In this document: positions 1-8,070 of the stretch, one piece after another | Numbering within the stretch: position 1 is the stretch's first letter | How the letters are laid out: each line of letters begins with the position of its first letter | NCBI RefSeq assembly: GCF_000226955.1 | Contig: NZ_AGFU01000067.1 | Coordinates: 36,789-100,788, forward strand | DNA length: 64,000 bases | Source: Sphingomonas elodea ATCC 31461 | GTDB taxonomy: Bacteria > Pseudomonadota > Alphaproteobacteria > Sphingomonadales > Sphingomonadaceae | Direction of reading: 5' to 3' | Notes under the pieces: generated by a model | The model's database searches: none | Told to the model about the DNA's origin: nothing | Seen by the model: only the letters and a program-made list of their open reading frames with translations | Program-made: the position numbers and the translations under genes

Positions 1-745
1 AGGTGGGCGCGAAGGTCGCGAGATAGACGGGGATGCTGATCAGCCCGAGCAGCAGCACGCCGGCAAGGGTGGGCAGACCGGGCCAGTGTGGCTGGTCGCC
101 CGAAAGCAGCGCAGCCGTGATCGCGCGCTTGGCGCGGCGGCCGTCGCGAACCCGGACGAAGAGCAGCGCGATCGCTATCCCCGCGATGTACGGCGCCGCC
201 GCCCATTTCACTGCGGTCGCCAGTCCCATCAGCGCTGCGCCCGCGCACCAGCGCCAGCGCACCTGGGCGCGGCTGCCGTGCATCGCCCAGAGCAAGAAGA
301 CGAGCCCCCAGATCAGGAAGGCGCCGAGGAACACGTCGAGCATCGCGGTGCGCGCCTGGACGAACAGGCTCTGGTTGAGCATCGCAAGGATGGCACCGGT
401 GACTGCCACGCGCATTCGCCCGCGCATGAGGATCCACAGAAAGGCGAACACGCCCAGCACCGTCGCCGTGCCGGCAATCGTCGGCATTATCCGCCAGCCG
501 AGCGGATTATCGCCGAGCAGGTCCATGCCCGCGCCGATCAGTTCCTTGCCGAGCAGCGGATGCTCGATGTTGCGGGGGCCGGACAGCTCGATAAGCGCCT
601 TGGCGGCAGGCACATAATGCACCTCGTCGAACATGATCCCGCCCGGGCGATCGAGATGGAAGGAGAACAGCAACTGCGCGGCGATCCCGATCAGCAGGGC
701 GACGGGCCAGGGGCGGGAGCGGAGAGCCTTCAAACGATCGAGCAT
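1..745 (-). CDS. Protein O-mannosyltransferase family (GT39-like), N-terminal part, runs off the window
   Basis: The gene starts at ATG 745 and reads leftwards past base 1, so only about 248 N-terminal residues are visible. A short basic N-terminus is followed by a hydrophobic segment at residues 13-30. Next comes an extracytoplasmic loop holding the acidic pair Asp40-Glu41 in FDEVHYVPAAKAL and the motif RNIEHPLLGKEL. Both are characteristic of GT-C fold polyprenyl-phosphate-mannose:protein mannosyltransferases (PMT, GT39), where the DE pair is catalytic. More membrane segments follow. The inferred role is transfer of a lipid-linked sugar to exported proteins at the inner membrane. It is divergent from metZ with 82 bp between the starts. 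ArnT-like lipid A glycosyltransferases share the fold and cannot be excluded. Confidence 0.75.
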   Translation of the reverse strand, partial: MLDRLKALRSRPWPVALLIGIAAQLLFSFHLDRPGGIMFDEVHYVPAAKALIELSGPRNIEHPLLGKELIGAGMDLLGDNPLGWRIMPTIAGTATVLGVFAFLWILMRGRMRVAVTGAILAMLNQSLFVQARTAMLDVFLGAFLIWGLVFLLWAMHGSRAQVRWRWCAGAALMGLATAVKWAAAPYIAGIAIALLFVRVRDGRRAKRAITAALLSGDQPHWPGLPTLAGVLLLGLISIPVYLATFAPT

Positions 746-827
746 GCGGAGGGATTAGCGAACTCCGGGAGCGCCCGGAAGGCGCAGGAGGTTGACGCGC
801 CGCCCCCAAGCGCCGCAAAGCAGCGCC

Positions 828-2036
828 ATGAAGCGTCGTACCGGACAGGATCCCAGCGTCACCCGTAACTGGAAGCCCGCGACTCAGGCGGTGCGCGGCG
901 GTACCGCGCGCTCCGAGTTCGGCGAGACCAGCGAGGCGCTGTTCCTCACCTCGGGCTATGCCTATGATTGCGCGGGCGATGCCGCCGCGCGTTTCGCCGG
1001 CGAGCAGGTCGGCATGACCTATTCGCGCCTCCAGAACCCGACGGTGGAGATGCTGGAGCAGCGCATCGCCCTGCTCGAAGGCGCTGAGGCCTGCCGCACC
1101 ATGGCCACCGGCATGGCGGCGATGACCGCCGCGCTCCTCTGCCAGGTCAGCCAGGGCGACCATATCGTCCAGGGCCGCGCCGCCTTCGGCTCGTGCCGCT
1201 GGCTGACCGACAGCCTGTTGCCGCGCTTCGGCGTGACCACGACGACGATCGACGCGCGCGATCCGCAGCAGTTCGTGGATGCGATCCGCCCGAACACCAA
1301 GATCTTCTTCTTCGAGACCCCCGCCAATCCGACGATGGATGTGGTGGACCTGGCAGCGGTCTGCGCGATCGCCCGGAAGCACGGCATCGTCACGGTGGTC
1401 GACAACGCCTTCGCGACCCCCGCCCTCCAGCGGCCGATGGAGTTCGGCGCGGACGTCGTCGCCTATTCCGCCACCAAGATGATGGACGGGCAGGGCCGCG
1501 TGCTGGCCGGCGCGGTGTGCGGGTCCGAGGATTTCATCACCAACACGCTGCTGCCCTTCACCCGCAACACCGGCCCGACGCTCAGCGCGTTCAACGCCTG
1601 GGTGGTGCTGAAGGGCCTCGAGACGCTCGACCTGCGCATCCGCCGCCAGAGCGAGAATGCGCTCAAGGTCGGCAGCTTCCTTGAGGAACGGGTGCCGCGG
1701 GTGAACTTCCCCGCGCTGCCCAGCCATCCGCAGCACGCCCTGTTCATGCGCCAGATGGCAGCCGCCGGCCCGATCTTCAGCTTCGAGGTGGATGGCGGCC
1801 GCGAACAGGCCCATGCGCTGCTCGACGGCCTGGAGCTGATCGATATCTCGAACAACATCGGGGACTCGCGCTCGCTGATGACTCACCCGTCCTCCACCAC
1901 CCATTCCGGCCTCGCCGAGGAGAAGCGGCTGGAGATGGGCGTCACCGAGGGCATGATCCGCATCAATGTCGGCCTCGAGGACGCAGACGACCTGATCGCG
2001 GATCTCGACCAGGCACTGCGAGGCGCCGGGCTGTGA
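828..2036 (+). CDS. metZ: O-succinylhomoserine sulfhydrylase
   Basis: A 402-residue PLP enzyme of the Cys/Met metabolism family. It makes homocysteine from O-succinylhomoserine and sulfide in the direct-sulfhydrylation route to methionine, in the cytosol. The PLP lysine is Lys217 in YSATKMMDGQGR, and Asp192 in VDNAFATP is the residue expected to contact the pyridine nitrogen. The YSRLQNPT segment near residue 65 is the substrate and phosphate-binding region typical of the family. I chose ATG 828 because the 12 codons upstream in the same frame are low-complexity and family proteins begin near this point. The stop overlaps the GTG of apaG, so the two are translationally coupled. MetZ versus MetB cannot be separated absolutely by eye, but the QGR after the lysine favours MetZ. 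Confidence 0.9.
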   Translation: MKRRTGQDPSVTRNWKPATQAVRGGTARSEFGETSEALFLTSGYAYDCAGDAAARFAGEQVGMTYSRLQNPTVEMLEQRIALLEGAEACRTMATGMAAMTAALLCQVSQGDHIVQGRAAFGSCRWLTDSLLPRFGVTTTTIDARDPQQFVDAIRPNTKIFFFETPANPTMDVVDLAAVCAIARKHGIVTVVDNAFATPALQRPMEFGADVVAYSATKMMDGQGRVLAGAVCGSEDFITNTLLPFTRNTGPTLSAFNAWVVLKGLETLDLRIRRQSENALKVGSFLEERVPRVNFPALPSHPQHALFMRQMAAAGPIFSFEVDGGREQAHALLDGLELIDISNNIGDSRSLMTHPSSTTHSGLAEEKRLEMGVTEGMIRINVGLEDADDLIADLDQALRGAGL

Positions 2037-2437
2037 AGGCGCTCTTCACCGACGAGGCGACGACGCGCGGCGTGGTCGTCCGCGTGTCGGTGTCGTATCT
2101 GCCCGAACAGTCGGAGCCGCATCGCGGCCGCTGGTTCTGGGCCTATCACATCCGCATCGAGAATGAGGGGCCGGTGACCGTGCAACTGCTCACCCGCCAC
2201 TGGATCATCACCGATGGGCGCGGGCTGCGCCACACGGTGGAGGGCGAAGGCGTGGTCGGCGAACAGCCGATGATCATGCCGGGCGGGAGCTTCGACTATG
2301 TCTCGGGCTGCCCGCTCTCGACGCCGAGCGGATCCATGCAGGGCACCTACCACATGATCGCCGAGGACGGATCGGCATTCGACGTGACCATTCCGCGCTT
2401 CGCCCTGATCGCGCCGGCGGTGGCGGGGGAACAATGA
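2033..2437 (+). CDS. apaG: ApaG domain protein
   Basis: A 134-residue protein with the FnIII-like ApaG fold throughout. Recognisable pieces are the WAYHIRIEN strand, LLTRHWIITD and the glycine-rich PGGSFDYVSGCPLSTPSG segment with MQGTYHM after it. ApaG is linked genetically to Co2+/Mg2+ homeostasis and to diadenosine tetraphosphate levels, but its molecular activity is not settled. The start is GTG 2033, which overlaps the metZ stop as GTGA. The end overlaps the next ATG by 4 bp, so metZ, apaG and the LysR gene look like one transcript. Confidence 0.9.
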   Translation: MKALFTDEATTRGVVVRVSVSYLPEQSEPHRGRWFWAYHIRIENEGPVTVQLLTRHWIITDGRGLRHTVEGEGVVGEQPMIMPGGSFDYVSGCPLSTPSGSMQGTYHMIAEDGSAFDVTIPRFALIAPAVAGEQ

Positions 2438-3225
2438 AGCGTACCCATCTCCCCCTGAACGGCATGCGCGTGCTCGATGCCGCCGCGCGCCATCTGTCCT
2501 TCACCCGCGCGGCGGACGAGCTGGCGGTGACCCCCGCCGCAGTCGGCCAGCAGATCCGCGCGCTGGAGGATACCCTCGGCGTCGTGCTGTTCCGGCGCAC
2601 CACCAAGGGGCTGGAGCTCACCCCCGAGGCCGAGAGCGGGCTTACCGCGCTGCGCAACGGCTTTCTCCAGTTCGAGGAAGCGGTGCGGGCGATGCAGGCG
2701 GGGCAATCCTCCAAGTCGCTCACCATCGCCGCGCCGCGTGACCTTACCGCCAAATGGCTGATGCCGCGCCTGTCGGACATTGCCCGCGCCGATCCCGACC
2801 TGCGATTCGTGCTGGTCCCCGCCGACGACGCCCTCGACTTTACCGAGGCCAATCTCGATCTCGCGATCCGCTGGGGCGAGGGGCCGGGCGAGCATGAGGG
2901 CGAGGCGCTCGAAAGCGACGGGATGGTCATGATCGAGCGCCCCGGCGGCGGCATCGACGTGCGCATCTCCTGGCCCGGCTGCATGGCGGAGGATGCCGGA
3001 TCGCTGGTCCGCGTGGCCGATGCCGGCCTGGCGATCGACGCGGCGGCACAGGGGCTGGGCCGGGCGACCGTGCCTGAACTTTTGGCGCGGGCGGACATCG
3101 AGAGCGGGCGCGTGGCGGTGATCGGAGAACCCAGGGCCTCGCGACTCGGCTATTGGCTGGTCGCGCCGCTGCCGCAGTGGCGGCAGAAGAAGGTGCAGAC
3201 CCTCGTCGAGGTGCTGGGCGCCTAG
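2434..3225 (+). CDS. LysR-family transcriptional regulator (GcvA-like)
   Basis: 263 residues. The N-terminal winged helix-turn-helix (residues about 8-66) contains the signature LSFTRAADELAVTPAAVGQQ followed by LEDTLGVVLFRRT, as in GcvA/AmpR-type LysR proteins. The remaining part is a LysR effector-binding domain with TIAAPRDLTAKWLMPRL as its first strand and helix. The gene overlaps apaG by 4 bp (ATGA), so it is at the end of the metZ-apaG transcript rather than divergent from a target, unusual for LysR proteins. The effector and regulon cannot be read from the sequence. Its TAG stop is part of the palindromic element that follows. Confidence 0.88.
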   Translation: MKRTHLPLNGMRVLDAAARHLSFTRAADELAVTPAAVGQQIRALEDTLGVVLFRRTTKGLELTPEAESGLTALRNGFLQFEEAVRAMQAGQSSKSLTIAAPRDLTAKWLMPRLSDIARADPDLRFVLVPADDALDFTEANLDLAIRWGEGPGEHEGEALESDGMVMIERPGGGIDVRISWPGCMAEDAGSLVRVADAGLAIDAAAQGLGRATVPELLARADIESGRVAVIGEPRASRLGYWLVAPLPQWRQKKVQTLVEVLGA

Positions 3226-3317
3226 AGCATTTTCAAGTTGACCGTTTACGGTCAACGACTCGGAAAATGCGGCAATCGAAAACCTAGGGCGTCTTCGCCC
3301 AAGGTGAAAACGCTCTA
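3223..3317. repeat. Nested palindromic intergenic element between convergent genes
   Basis: The whole gap between the LysR gene and btuD is one dyad-rich element. The outer arms are TAGAGC (3223-3228) and GCTCTA (3312-3317). Inside them are GCATTTTC with GAAAATGC, around the perfect hairpin TTGACCG-ttta-CGGTCAA. A second small hairpin GGGCG-tcttc-GCCC follows. The stop codons of both convergent genes (TAG at 3223 and, on the minus strand, TAG at 3317) lie in the outer arms. It may act as a bidirectional terminator, and the form is that of a repetitive extragenic palindrome. I cannot count copies elsewhere. Confidence 0.6.
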
Positions 3318-4097
3318 GGCCGGTTTCACGCGCCCGATCGGCACCGGCAGCAGCCTGCCCTGATCGTCGCCGATCACCATCACTTCCACGCCGAACGCCT
3401 CGCGCAGCGGCTGGTGGGCGAGCGTCGTCGCGGCCGGACCGACCGCCACCGGCCGGCCCTCGCGGAGCAGCAGCACGTCGTCGGCGGCGCGGGCGGCCTG
3501 CACCAGGTCGTGCAGCACGATCACCACGCCCATGCCACCCGCGGCCAGCGCGCGGAGCCGATCGAGCAGGTCGAGCTGGTGGACCGGATCGAGGCTCGCC
3601 AGCGGCTCGTCGGCCAGCAGCCACTGCGGCTCCCCGGCCAGCACGCGGGCCAACAGCACCCGGGCACGCTCGCCGCCGGAGAGCTGGGTGACGAGCCGGC
3701 CGGCCAGCGACCGGACGCCGGTCGCCTCGATCGCAGAGTCGATCGCAGCATGATCCTCGGTGGAAAGTCCGGCAAAAGGCGCGCGGTGGGGCAGGCGGCC
3801 GAGCGCCACCAGGTCTGCCACGCCCACGTCCCAGTGCACCGTCGCTTCCTGCGGCAGATAGCCCATGCGCCGGGCGCGCTCGCGCGGGTCGAGCCGGGCG
3901 AGCGGTGTGCCGCCCAGCGTCACCCTGCCCGCGTCGGGCGTGAGCAGACCGGCAAGTGTGCGCACCAGCGTCGACTTGCCGGAGCCGTTGGGACCAAGGA
4001 TCGCGGTGACCTTGCCGGGCCGCAGCACCGCGTTGATGCCATGCAGGACGCGGCGCTTGCCGAGGCTTACGGACAGATCAGAGGCGCTCAGTTCCAT
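3315..4097 (-). CDS. btuD: Cobalamin ABC transporter ATP-binding protein
   Basis: 260 residues, a FecE/BtuD-type ABC ATPase that powers vitamin B12 import at the inner membrane. Walker A GPNGSGKST is at residues 35-43, the signature LSGGE at 139-143, Walker B LLADEP at 160-165 with D-loop SLD, and the switch histidine lies in VLHDL near residue 195. The start ATG 4097 overlaps the end of btuC by 10 bp. It is the last gene of the riboswitch-controlled operon. Alone it could be called a hemin or siderophore ATPase; the cobalamin riboswitch upstream decides the substrate. Confidence 0.85.
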   Translation of the reverse strand: MELSASDLSVSLGKRRVLHGINAVLRPGKVTAILGPNGSGKSTLVRTLAGLLTPDAGRVTLGGTPLARLDPRERARRMGYLPQEATVHWDVGVADLVALGRLPHRAPFAGLSTEDHAAIDSAIEATGVRSLAGRLVTQLSGGERARVLLARVLAGEPQWLLADEPLASLDPVHQLDLLDRLRALAAGGMGVVIVLHDLVQAARAADDVLLLREGRPVAVGPAATTLAHQPLREAFGVEVMVIGDDQGRLLPVPIGRVKPA

Positions 4098-5059
4098 GTC
4101 GACCGCCGTAGCTTGAGGAGCAGCACGAAGAAGAAGGGCGTGCCGAGCAGCGCCATCGCGACGCCGAGCCGGATCTCGCTCGCCCCCGGCGACAACCGCA
4201 CCAGGCTGTCCGCCGCCAGCAGCAGCGCCGCGCCGCCGAGTGCGCTCGGCAGAAGCAGGGCAGAGGGTCGCGCGCCGGTGAGCGGGCGGAGCAGATGGGG
4301 CACGATCAGGCCGACAAAGCCGACCACGCCCGTCACTGCGACGCTGGCGCCGACCGCCAGCCCGGTTCCGAGCACGACCAGCAGCTGGGTCCGCTCCAGC
4401 CGCAGGCCCAGCGAGCGGGCGGCGGCCTCGCCCAGGGTGAGGGCGTCGAGCGCCCGGCCGGTGGCGAACAGCACCGCGCAGCCGATCGCGATGAACGGTA
4501 CCGCCAGCTGCACCTCGGCATAGCTGCGGTCGGTAAGCGCACCCATGATCCAGTCGAGGATCTCGGCGGTGGCATAGGGATTGGGCGAGATCGAGATCAG
4601 GAAGCTGGTCAGCGCGCCGCCCAGGCTGGCGAGCACCGATCCCGCCAGGATGAAGGCGACCGCGCTCTCCGCCCGCCAGGCGAGGGTGGCGAGCAGCAGC
4701 ATCGAGCCACACGCCGCCATCATCGCGCAGCCGAACAGCACCAGCGGCGCGCTGCTCCCGAGCAGCACGATCGAGGCGACCGCGCCCAGCGCTGCGCTGG
4801 AGGAGACGCCGACCACCGCCGGATCGGCCAGCGGATTGCGCAGGAAGCCCTGCAGCACCGCGCCGGACAGCCCCAGCGCCGCGCCGATGGCCAGGCCTAG
4901 TATCGCGCGGGGCAGGCGCAGCTCGGCAATGATCCACCAGCGCGGGTCGTGGCTGAACCAGGCGGAGAAGGGCACCCAGAACTTGCCTGCCATCAGCGAG
5001 CCGGCGAACAGCAGCGCCACCAGCAGGGCGAGGCCGAGGTTGAGGGCAAGGCGACTCAT
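4088..5059 (-). CDS. btuC: Cobalamin ABC transporter permease
   Basis: 323 residues, almost entirely hydrophobic, with the FecCD/BtuC family landmarks: RLPRAILGLAIGAALGLSG near residues 48-66, the loop LRNPLADPAVVGVSS, and GVVGFVGLIVPHLLRPL in the C-terminal half, the cytoplasmic loop that couples to the ATPase. About ten membrane helices are expected and the hydrophobic pattern fits. The start ATG 5059 overlaps the btuF stop as ATGA. It forms the translocation channel for B12 delivered by the neighbouring BtuF. Confidence 0.88.
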   Translation of the reverse strand: MSRLALNLGLALLVALLFAGSLMAGKFWVPFSAWFSHDPRWWIIAELRLPRAILGLAIGAALGLSGAVLQGFLRNPLADPAVVGVSSSAALGAVASIVLLGSSAPLVLFGCAMMAACGSMLLLATLAWRAESAVAFILAGSVLASLGGALTSFLISISPNPYATAEILDWIMGALTDRSYAEVQLAVPFIAIGCAVLFATGRALDALTLGEAAARSLGLRLERTQLLVVLGTGLAVGASVAVTGVVGFVGLIVPHLLRPLTGARPSALLLPSALGGAALLLAADSLVRLSPGASEIRLGVAMALLGTPFFFVLLLKLRRSTWN

Positions 5060-5880
5060 CGAACACTCCGGCGGATGGCGGCGAGGCGGGCGAGCGCCTT
5101 GGGGATGACCGGGCCGCCGCAATTGACCAGCTGGCGCGGAAATTCGGCCTGGGTCACGGGCAGACCCGTTTCGGCGATGGCGCGCTTGCGCAACGCGGCG
5201 GCACGCGAGTCGCTGTCGTGCGCGGCGTGTTCCGGCACCAGCATCACCCGGGGCGGATCGGCGATCACCCGTTCCATCGGCAGCTGTGCCGTGTGGGTAA
5301 GGCCATAATGCGCCGCCTGGTTGGCGAAGCCGGCATGGGTCATCAGGTCGTCGAGCAGTGTCTGCCCTCCCGTCGCCAGGTTGCCGCCGATCCACAGCAG
5401 GGCAGGGGCCGGGCGGCCGTTCCAGCGGGCGGCGGCGACCGCGGCGTCGATCCGGGCATTGAGCGCCGCGCCCCTGGGCGCCGCGCCTACCGCGGTCGCG
5501 AGCTCGGTCACCTGCGCCTTGCTTTCGGCGATGGAGGGGGGAATGCCGAGGTACAACACCTTCAGGCCGGCGCGGGCAAAGGCCTCGCGGGTCGAGGGCG
5601 GGGTGAAGCTGCTGGCGATCACCAGATCGGGCCGCATCCCGATCACCTCTTCCGCGGTGCCGTTGTTGCCGCGAAAGCGCATCGCAACCTCCAGCGGGAT
5701 CGAGGTGGAATCGGCGCGTCGCGAATAATGGCTGATCGCGGCGATCCGCGCGGGCGGTACCAACTCGACCAGGATCGCATCCGCGCACGGGTTCATCGAC
5801 ACGATGCCCCCGCCCCCGGCGGCCGGAGGCGCCGCGCAGCCCGCGAGCCCCAGGCAGGCGAGCAGCGCGGCGCCGCGCAT
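5056..5880 (-). CDS. btuF: Cobalamin-binding periplasmic lipoprotein
   Basis: 274 residues from ATG 5880; a GTG one codon upstream is possible. The lipobox LAGC with the preceding hydrophobic run (residues 1-17) predicts a lipidated, membrane-tethered protein. The rest is a class III (helical-backbone) substrate-binding fold: SMNPCADAILVELV, RRADSTSIP, EEVIGMRPDLVIASS and LKVLYLGIP are typical of the BtuF/FecB group. It hands B12 to BtuC. The start overlaps the btuB stop (TGATG). Membrane anchoring differs from soluble E. coli BtuF but is common for this fold. Confidence 0.85.
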   Translation of the reverse strand: MRGAALLACLGLAGCAAPPAAGGGGIVSMNPCADAILVELVPPARIAAISHYSRRADSTSIPLEVAMRFRGNNGTAEEVIGMRPDLVIASSFTPPSTREAFARAGLKVLYLGIPPSIAESKAQVTELATAVGAAPRGAALNARIDAAVAAARWNGRPAPALLWIGGNLATGGQTLLDDLMTHAGFANQAAHYGLTHTAQLPMERVIADPPRVMLVPEHAAHDSDSRAAALRKRAIAETGLPVTQAEFPRQLVNCGGPVIPKALARLAAIRRSVR

Positions 5881-7730
5881 CACTGGAATCGCACCCGCAC
5901 GCCGGCATAGGCAGCGCGGCCATAGGTGCCGTAGCCGGTGATCTGCTGGTAGCGCACGTCGCCGATATTATCGATGCGGCCATAGACGGACAGCGATTTC
6001 GCCACCGGCATCTCCGCGCGTACGCCGGCAAGGGCGTAGCCGTCGATGCCGGTGCGGTTGCCGGCGTCGTTGAAGCTGTCACCCACCATCGTCACCGTGC
6101 CGCCGATCGCAAGCCCGAAGGGGAAGCGATAGTCGGCCGAGACGCTGCCGGTGTCTCGCGGGCGGCGCGGCAGGTCCTTGCCGAGCGCATCGGCGCTGCG
6201 GTTCTGGGCATAGACATGGGTGACGCTGGCCCGCACGGTCAGCGCCGTCACCGGCTGCAGCACACCCTCCAGCTCCACCCCCTCGGCGCGGGTCTTGGTG
6301 AGGTTGTAATAGGTGGAGGTCGCGAAGTTATAGTCGATCTGGTTGTCCGCATCGCGGTGGAACCAGGTTACGCCCAGCGCCACCTTGCCGCCCGCCAGCA
6401 TCTGGCGCGCGCCGGCTTCGTAGTTCTTGGCCGTCTCGGGCTGAAGGCCGGTAAAGCCATAGGCGCTGTAGAGCTGGTAGAGCGTCGGCGCCTTGAACCC
6501 CTCGCCATAGCTGGCGTGGAGCAAGGTGCTGGCGGTGGCACGCACGGCGACGTCGGCATTCCAGGTCCAGTGGCCGCCGAACTGATCGTGATCGTCATTG
6601 CGTACGCCGCCGGTCACCGTCACCGGCTCGATCGGCGTGAGGATCGCCTGGCCATAGATGCTGGTGATGCCGACCGACTTGCGCCCGGCGCTGCCGAAGC
6701 CCTCGTCATAGCGGATGCGGCTTTCCTCATGCTCGGCGCCGAAGACCAGGCGGAGCTGCTTGGCCAGCGTCGCGTCGCCCTGATAGCTGTAGCGCTCGGC
6801 GCGGCCGCGATAGCGATAGGCGATACTGTCGTCGGCATTGTAGCCGTCGCGGGTAATGTCGGAGAGGGTGAAGCCCAGCCGACTGTGCAGCGCCCCGCCA
6901 AAGGCCTCGTTCCGCAGGCCGGCATAGCCGTAGATCTCCTGGGTCTTGGCATATTCGCCGGTGTCGCCGAAAGCATAGGTGGGCGGGGCATAGCCGTCGA
7001 GGTCAACCTTGCTGTCGGCGAAATAGCCGCGCAGGTCGAGTGCGAGGCCGGGGGCCAGTTGCACCTGCACATTGCCGGTGGCGCCGGCCTGGCGATAGCC
7101 GTCCGCCTCCTTGCCGTTCGCCGCGGCCGAAATGCCGTCGGTGGTCAGGTAGCCGGCGGTAAGCCCTGCGGTCACCCGATCGTTGCCGCCGGCGATCGAG
7201 GCGTTTGCATTGGCCGTGCCGAACGACCCGCCCTCGGCGTTGGCGCGGACGTGGAACCCCTGGCTGCCCTGAAGCGTGGTGATGTTGACCACGCCGCCGA
7301 TCGCCTGGCTGCCCCAGATCACCGAGTTCGGCCCGCGCAGCACCTCGACCCGCTCGACCGAACCGGCAAGCAGGCTGGCGAAGTTGTAGGCGCCGCCGGT
7401 GGCAGAGGGATCGTTCACCCGGATGCCGTCGATCAGCACCAGCGTCTGGTCGCTCTGGGCGCCGCGGATGCTGAGCGCGGTGGCGGTGCCGAGGCCGCCG
7501 TTGCGGACGACGGTGATGCCGGGGGTGGTGGCGAGCAGATCGGAGAGCGCGACCGTCTGGCGCTGCTCGATCTCTTCGCGGTCGATGACGGTTACCGAGC
7601 GGCCGACGGTATCGGCACGCTGTGCCACACCGCTGGCGACGACGATAATCTGCGCGTCATCGCTCTGGGCATGCGCCACCAGCGGTGCGAGCGCGGCGGT
7701 GGCGACGAGAGGTAGCTTTGTGAAACGCAT
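5880..7730 (-). CDS. btuB: TonB-dependent vitamin B12 outer-membrane receptor
   Basis: 616 residues, BtuB size. A Sec signal peptide ends at AHAQ (about residue 22), followed by a TonB-box-like stretch DAQIIVVAS. The plug domain comes next with LSDLLATTPGITVVRNGG, LSIRGAQSDQTLVLIDGIRV and the conserved plug end RVEVLRGPNSVIWGSQAIGG. A 22-strand barrel follows, closing with an aromatic C-terminus (VRVRFQ) for BAM recognition. It is the first gene of the operon. The leader between the riboswitch and the ATG contains a GGGGAGC-cgat-GCTCCCC hairpin (7757-7774) that could be the expression platform near the ribosome-binding site. Confidence 0.92.
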   Translation of the reverse strand: MRFTKLPLVATAALAPLVAHAQSDDAQIIVVASGVAQRADTVGRSVTVIDREEIEQRQTVALSDLLATTPGITVVRNGGLGTATALSIRGAQSDQTLVLIDGIRVNDPSATGGAYNFASLLAGSVERVEVLRGPNSVIWGSQAIGGVVNITTLQGSQGFHVRANAEGGSFGTANANASIAGGNDRVTAGLTAGYLTTDGISAAANGKEADGYRQAGATGNVQVQLAPGLALDLRGYFADSKVDLDGYAPPTYAFGDTGEYAKTQEIYGYAGLRNEAFGGALHSRLGFTLSDITRDGYNADDSIAYRYRGRAERYSYQGDATLAKQLRLVFGAEHEESRIRYDEGFGSAGRKSVGITSIYGQAILTPIEPVTVTGGVRNDDHDQFGGHWTWNADVAVRATASTLLHASYGEGFKAPTLYQLYSAYGFTGLQPETAKNYEAGARQMLAGGKVALGVTWFHRDADNQIDYNFATSTYYNLTKTRAEGVELEGVLQPVTALTVRASVTHVYAQNRSADALGKDLPRRPRDTGSVSADYRFPFGLAIGGTVTMVGDSFNDAGNRTGIDGYALAGVRAEMPVAKSLSVYGRIDNIGDVRYQQITGYGTYGRAAYAGVRVRFQ

Positions 7731-7846
7731 CTGGATCAGACACCCGAAGATGGGGGAGCATCGGCTCCCCGCATGGTTTGGTGTCGCTCACACGGGGATT
7801 TCAGCCCCGATCACCCGGTGCACCCCGCCCGCGTGAAGGAATCGAC

Positions 7847-8022
7847 CGTAACGGGCAGGTCTCCTGGCTCCCGGGTCATCGCAGGCATGCCGCCTTCCCG
7901 GAAGCGCGCGGGCTCCAGTGGCAGATTGGCATGCCGGCTCACCGGCTACAGTTGCGGGGGCAGCCTCGGACTTGAACCGAGTTCCCTTTTCACCTTTCCG
8001 TGCAGGAAAGGCACCCGTTACG
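7847..8022 (-). promoter_or_regulatory. Cobalamin (adenosylcobalamin) riboswitch
   Basis: On the minus strand the closing P1 helix pairs CGTAACGGG (8022-8014) with CCCGTTACG (7855-7847), 9 bp perfect. Between them lie the family signature boxes: GGTTCAAGTCCGAGG, then GCTGCCCCCGCAACTGTAG (the B12 box), GCCACTGGAGCC, and the 3' box GGGAGCCAGGAGACC. This is the standard cobalamin riboswitch, expected to repress btuBFCD when B12 is plentiful. Size and box order are canonical. Confidence 0.95.
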
Positions 8023-8029
8023 CGGCCGC

Positions 8030-8058
8030 CTTTAACGGGAAGCGGCGGGTGGCCGCAA
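8030..8058 (-). promoter_or_regulatory. Candidate promoter of the riboswitch-btuBFCD transcript
   Basis: TTGCGG at 8058-8053 and TTAAAG at 8035-8030 on the minus strand are separated by 17 bp. Initiation about 7 nt downstream would fall at 8023, directly at the first base of the riboswitch P1 helix, which is the reason to prefer this pair. The -10 is a weak match to TATAAT. Confidence 0.5.
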
Positions 8059-8070
8059 GCCGTCGCGCAC

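Noticed and set aside
746-827. Possible SAM riboswitch before metZ
   Set aside because: The 82-bp divergent gap is short and shows no SAM-I, SAM-II or SAM/SAH signature.
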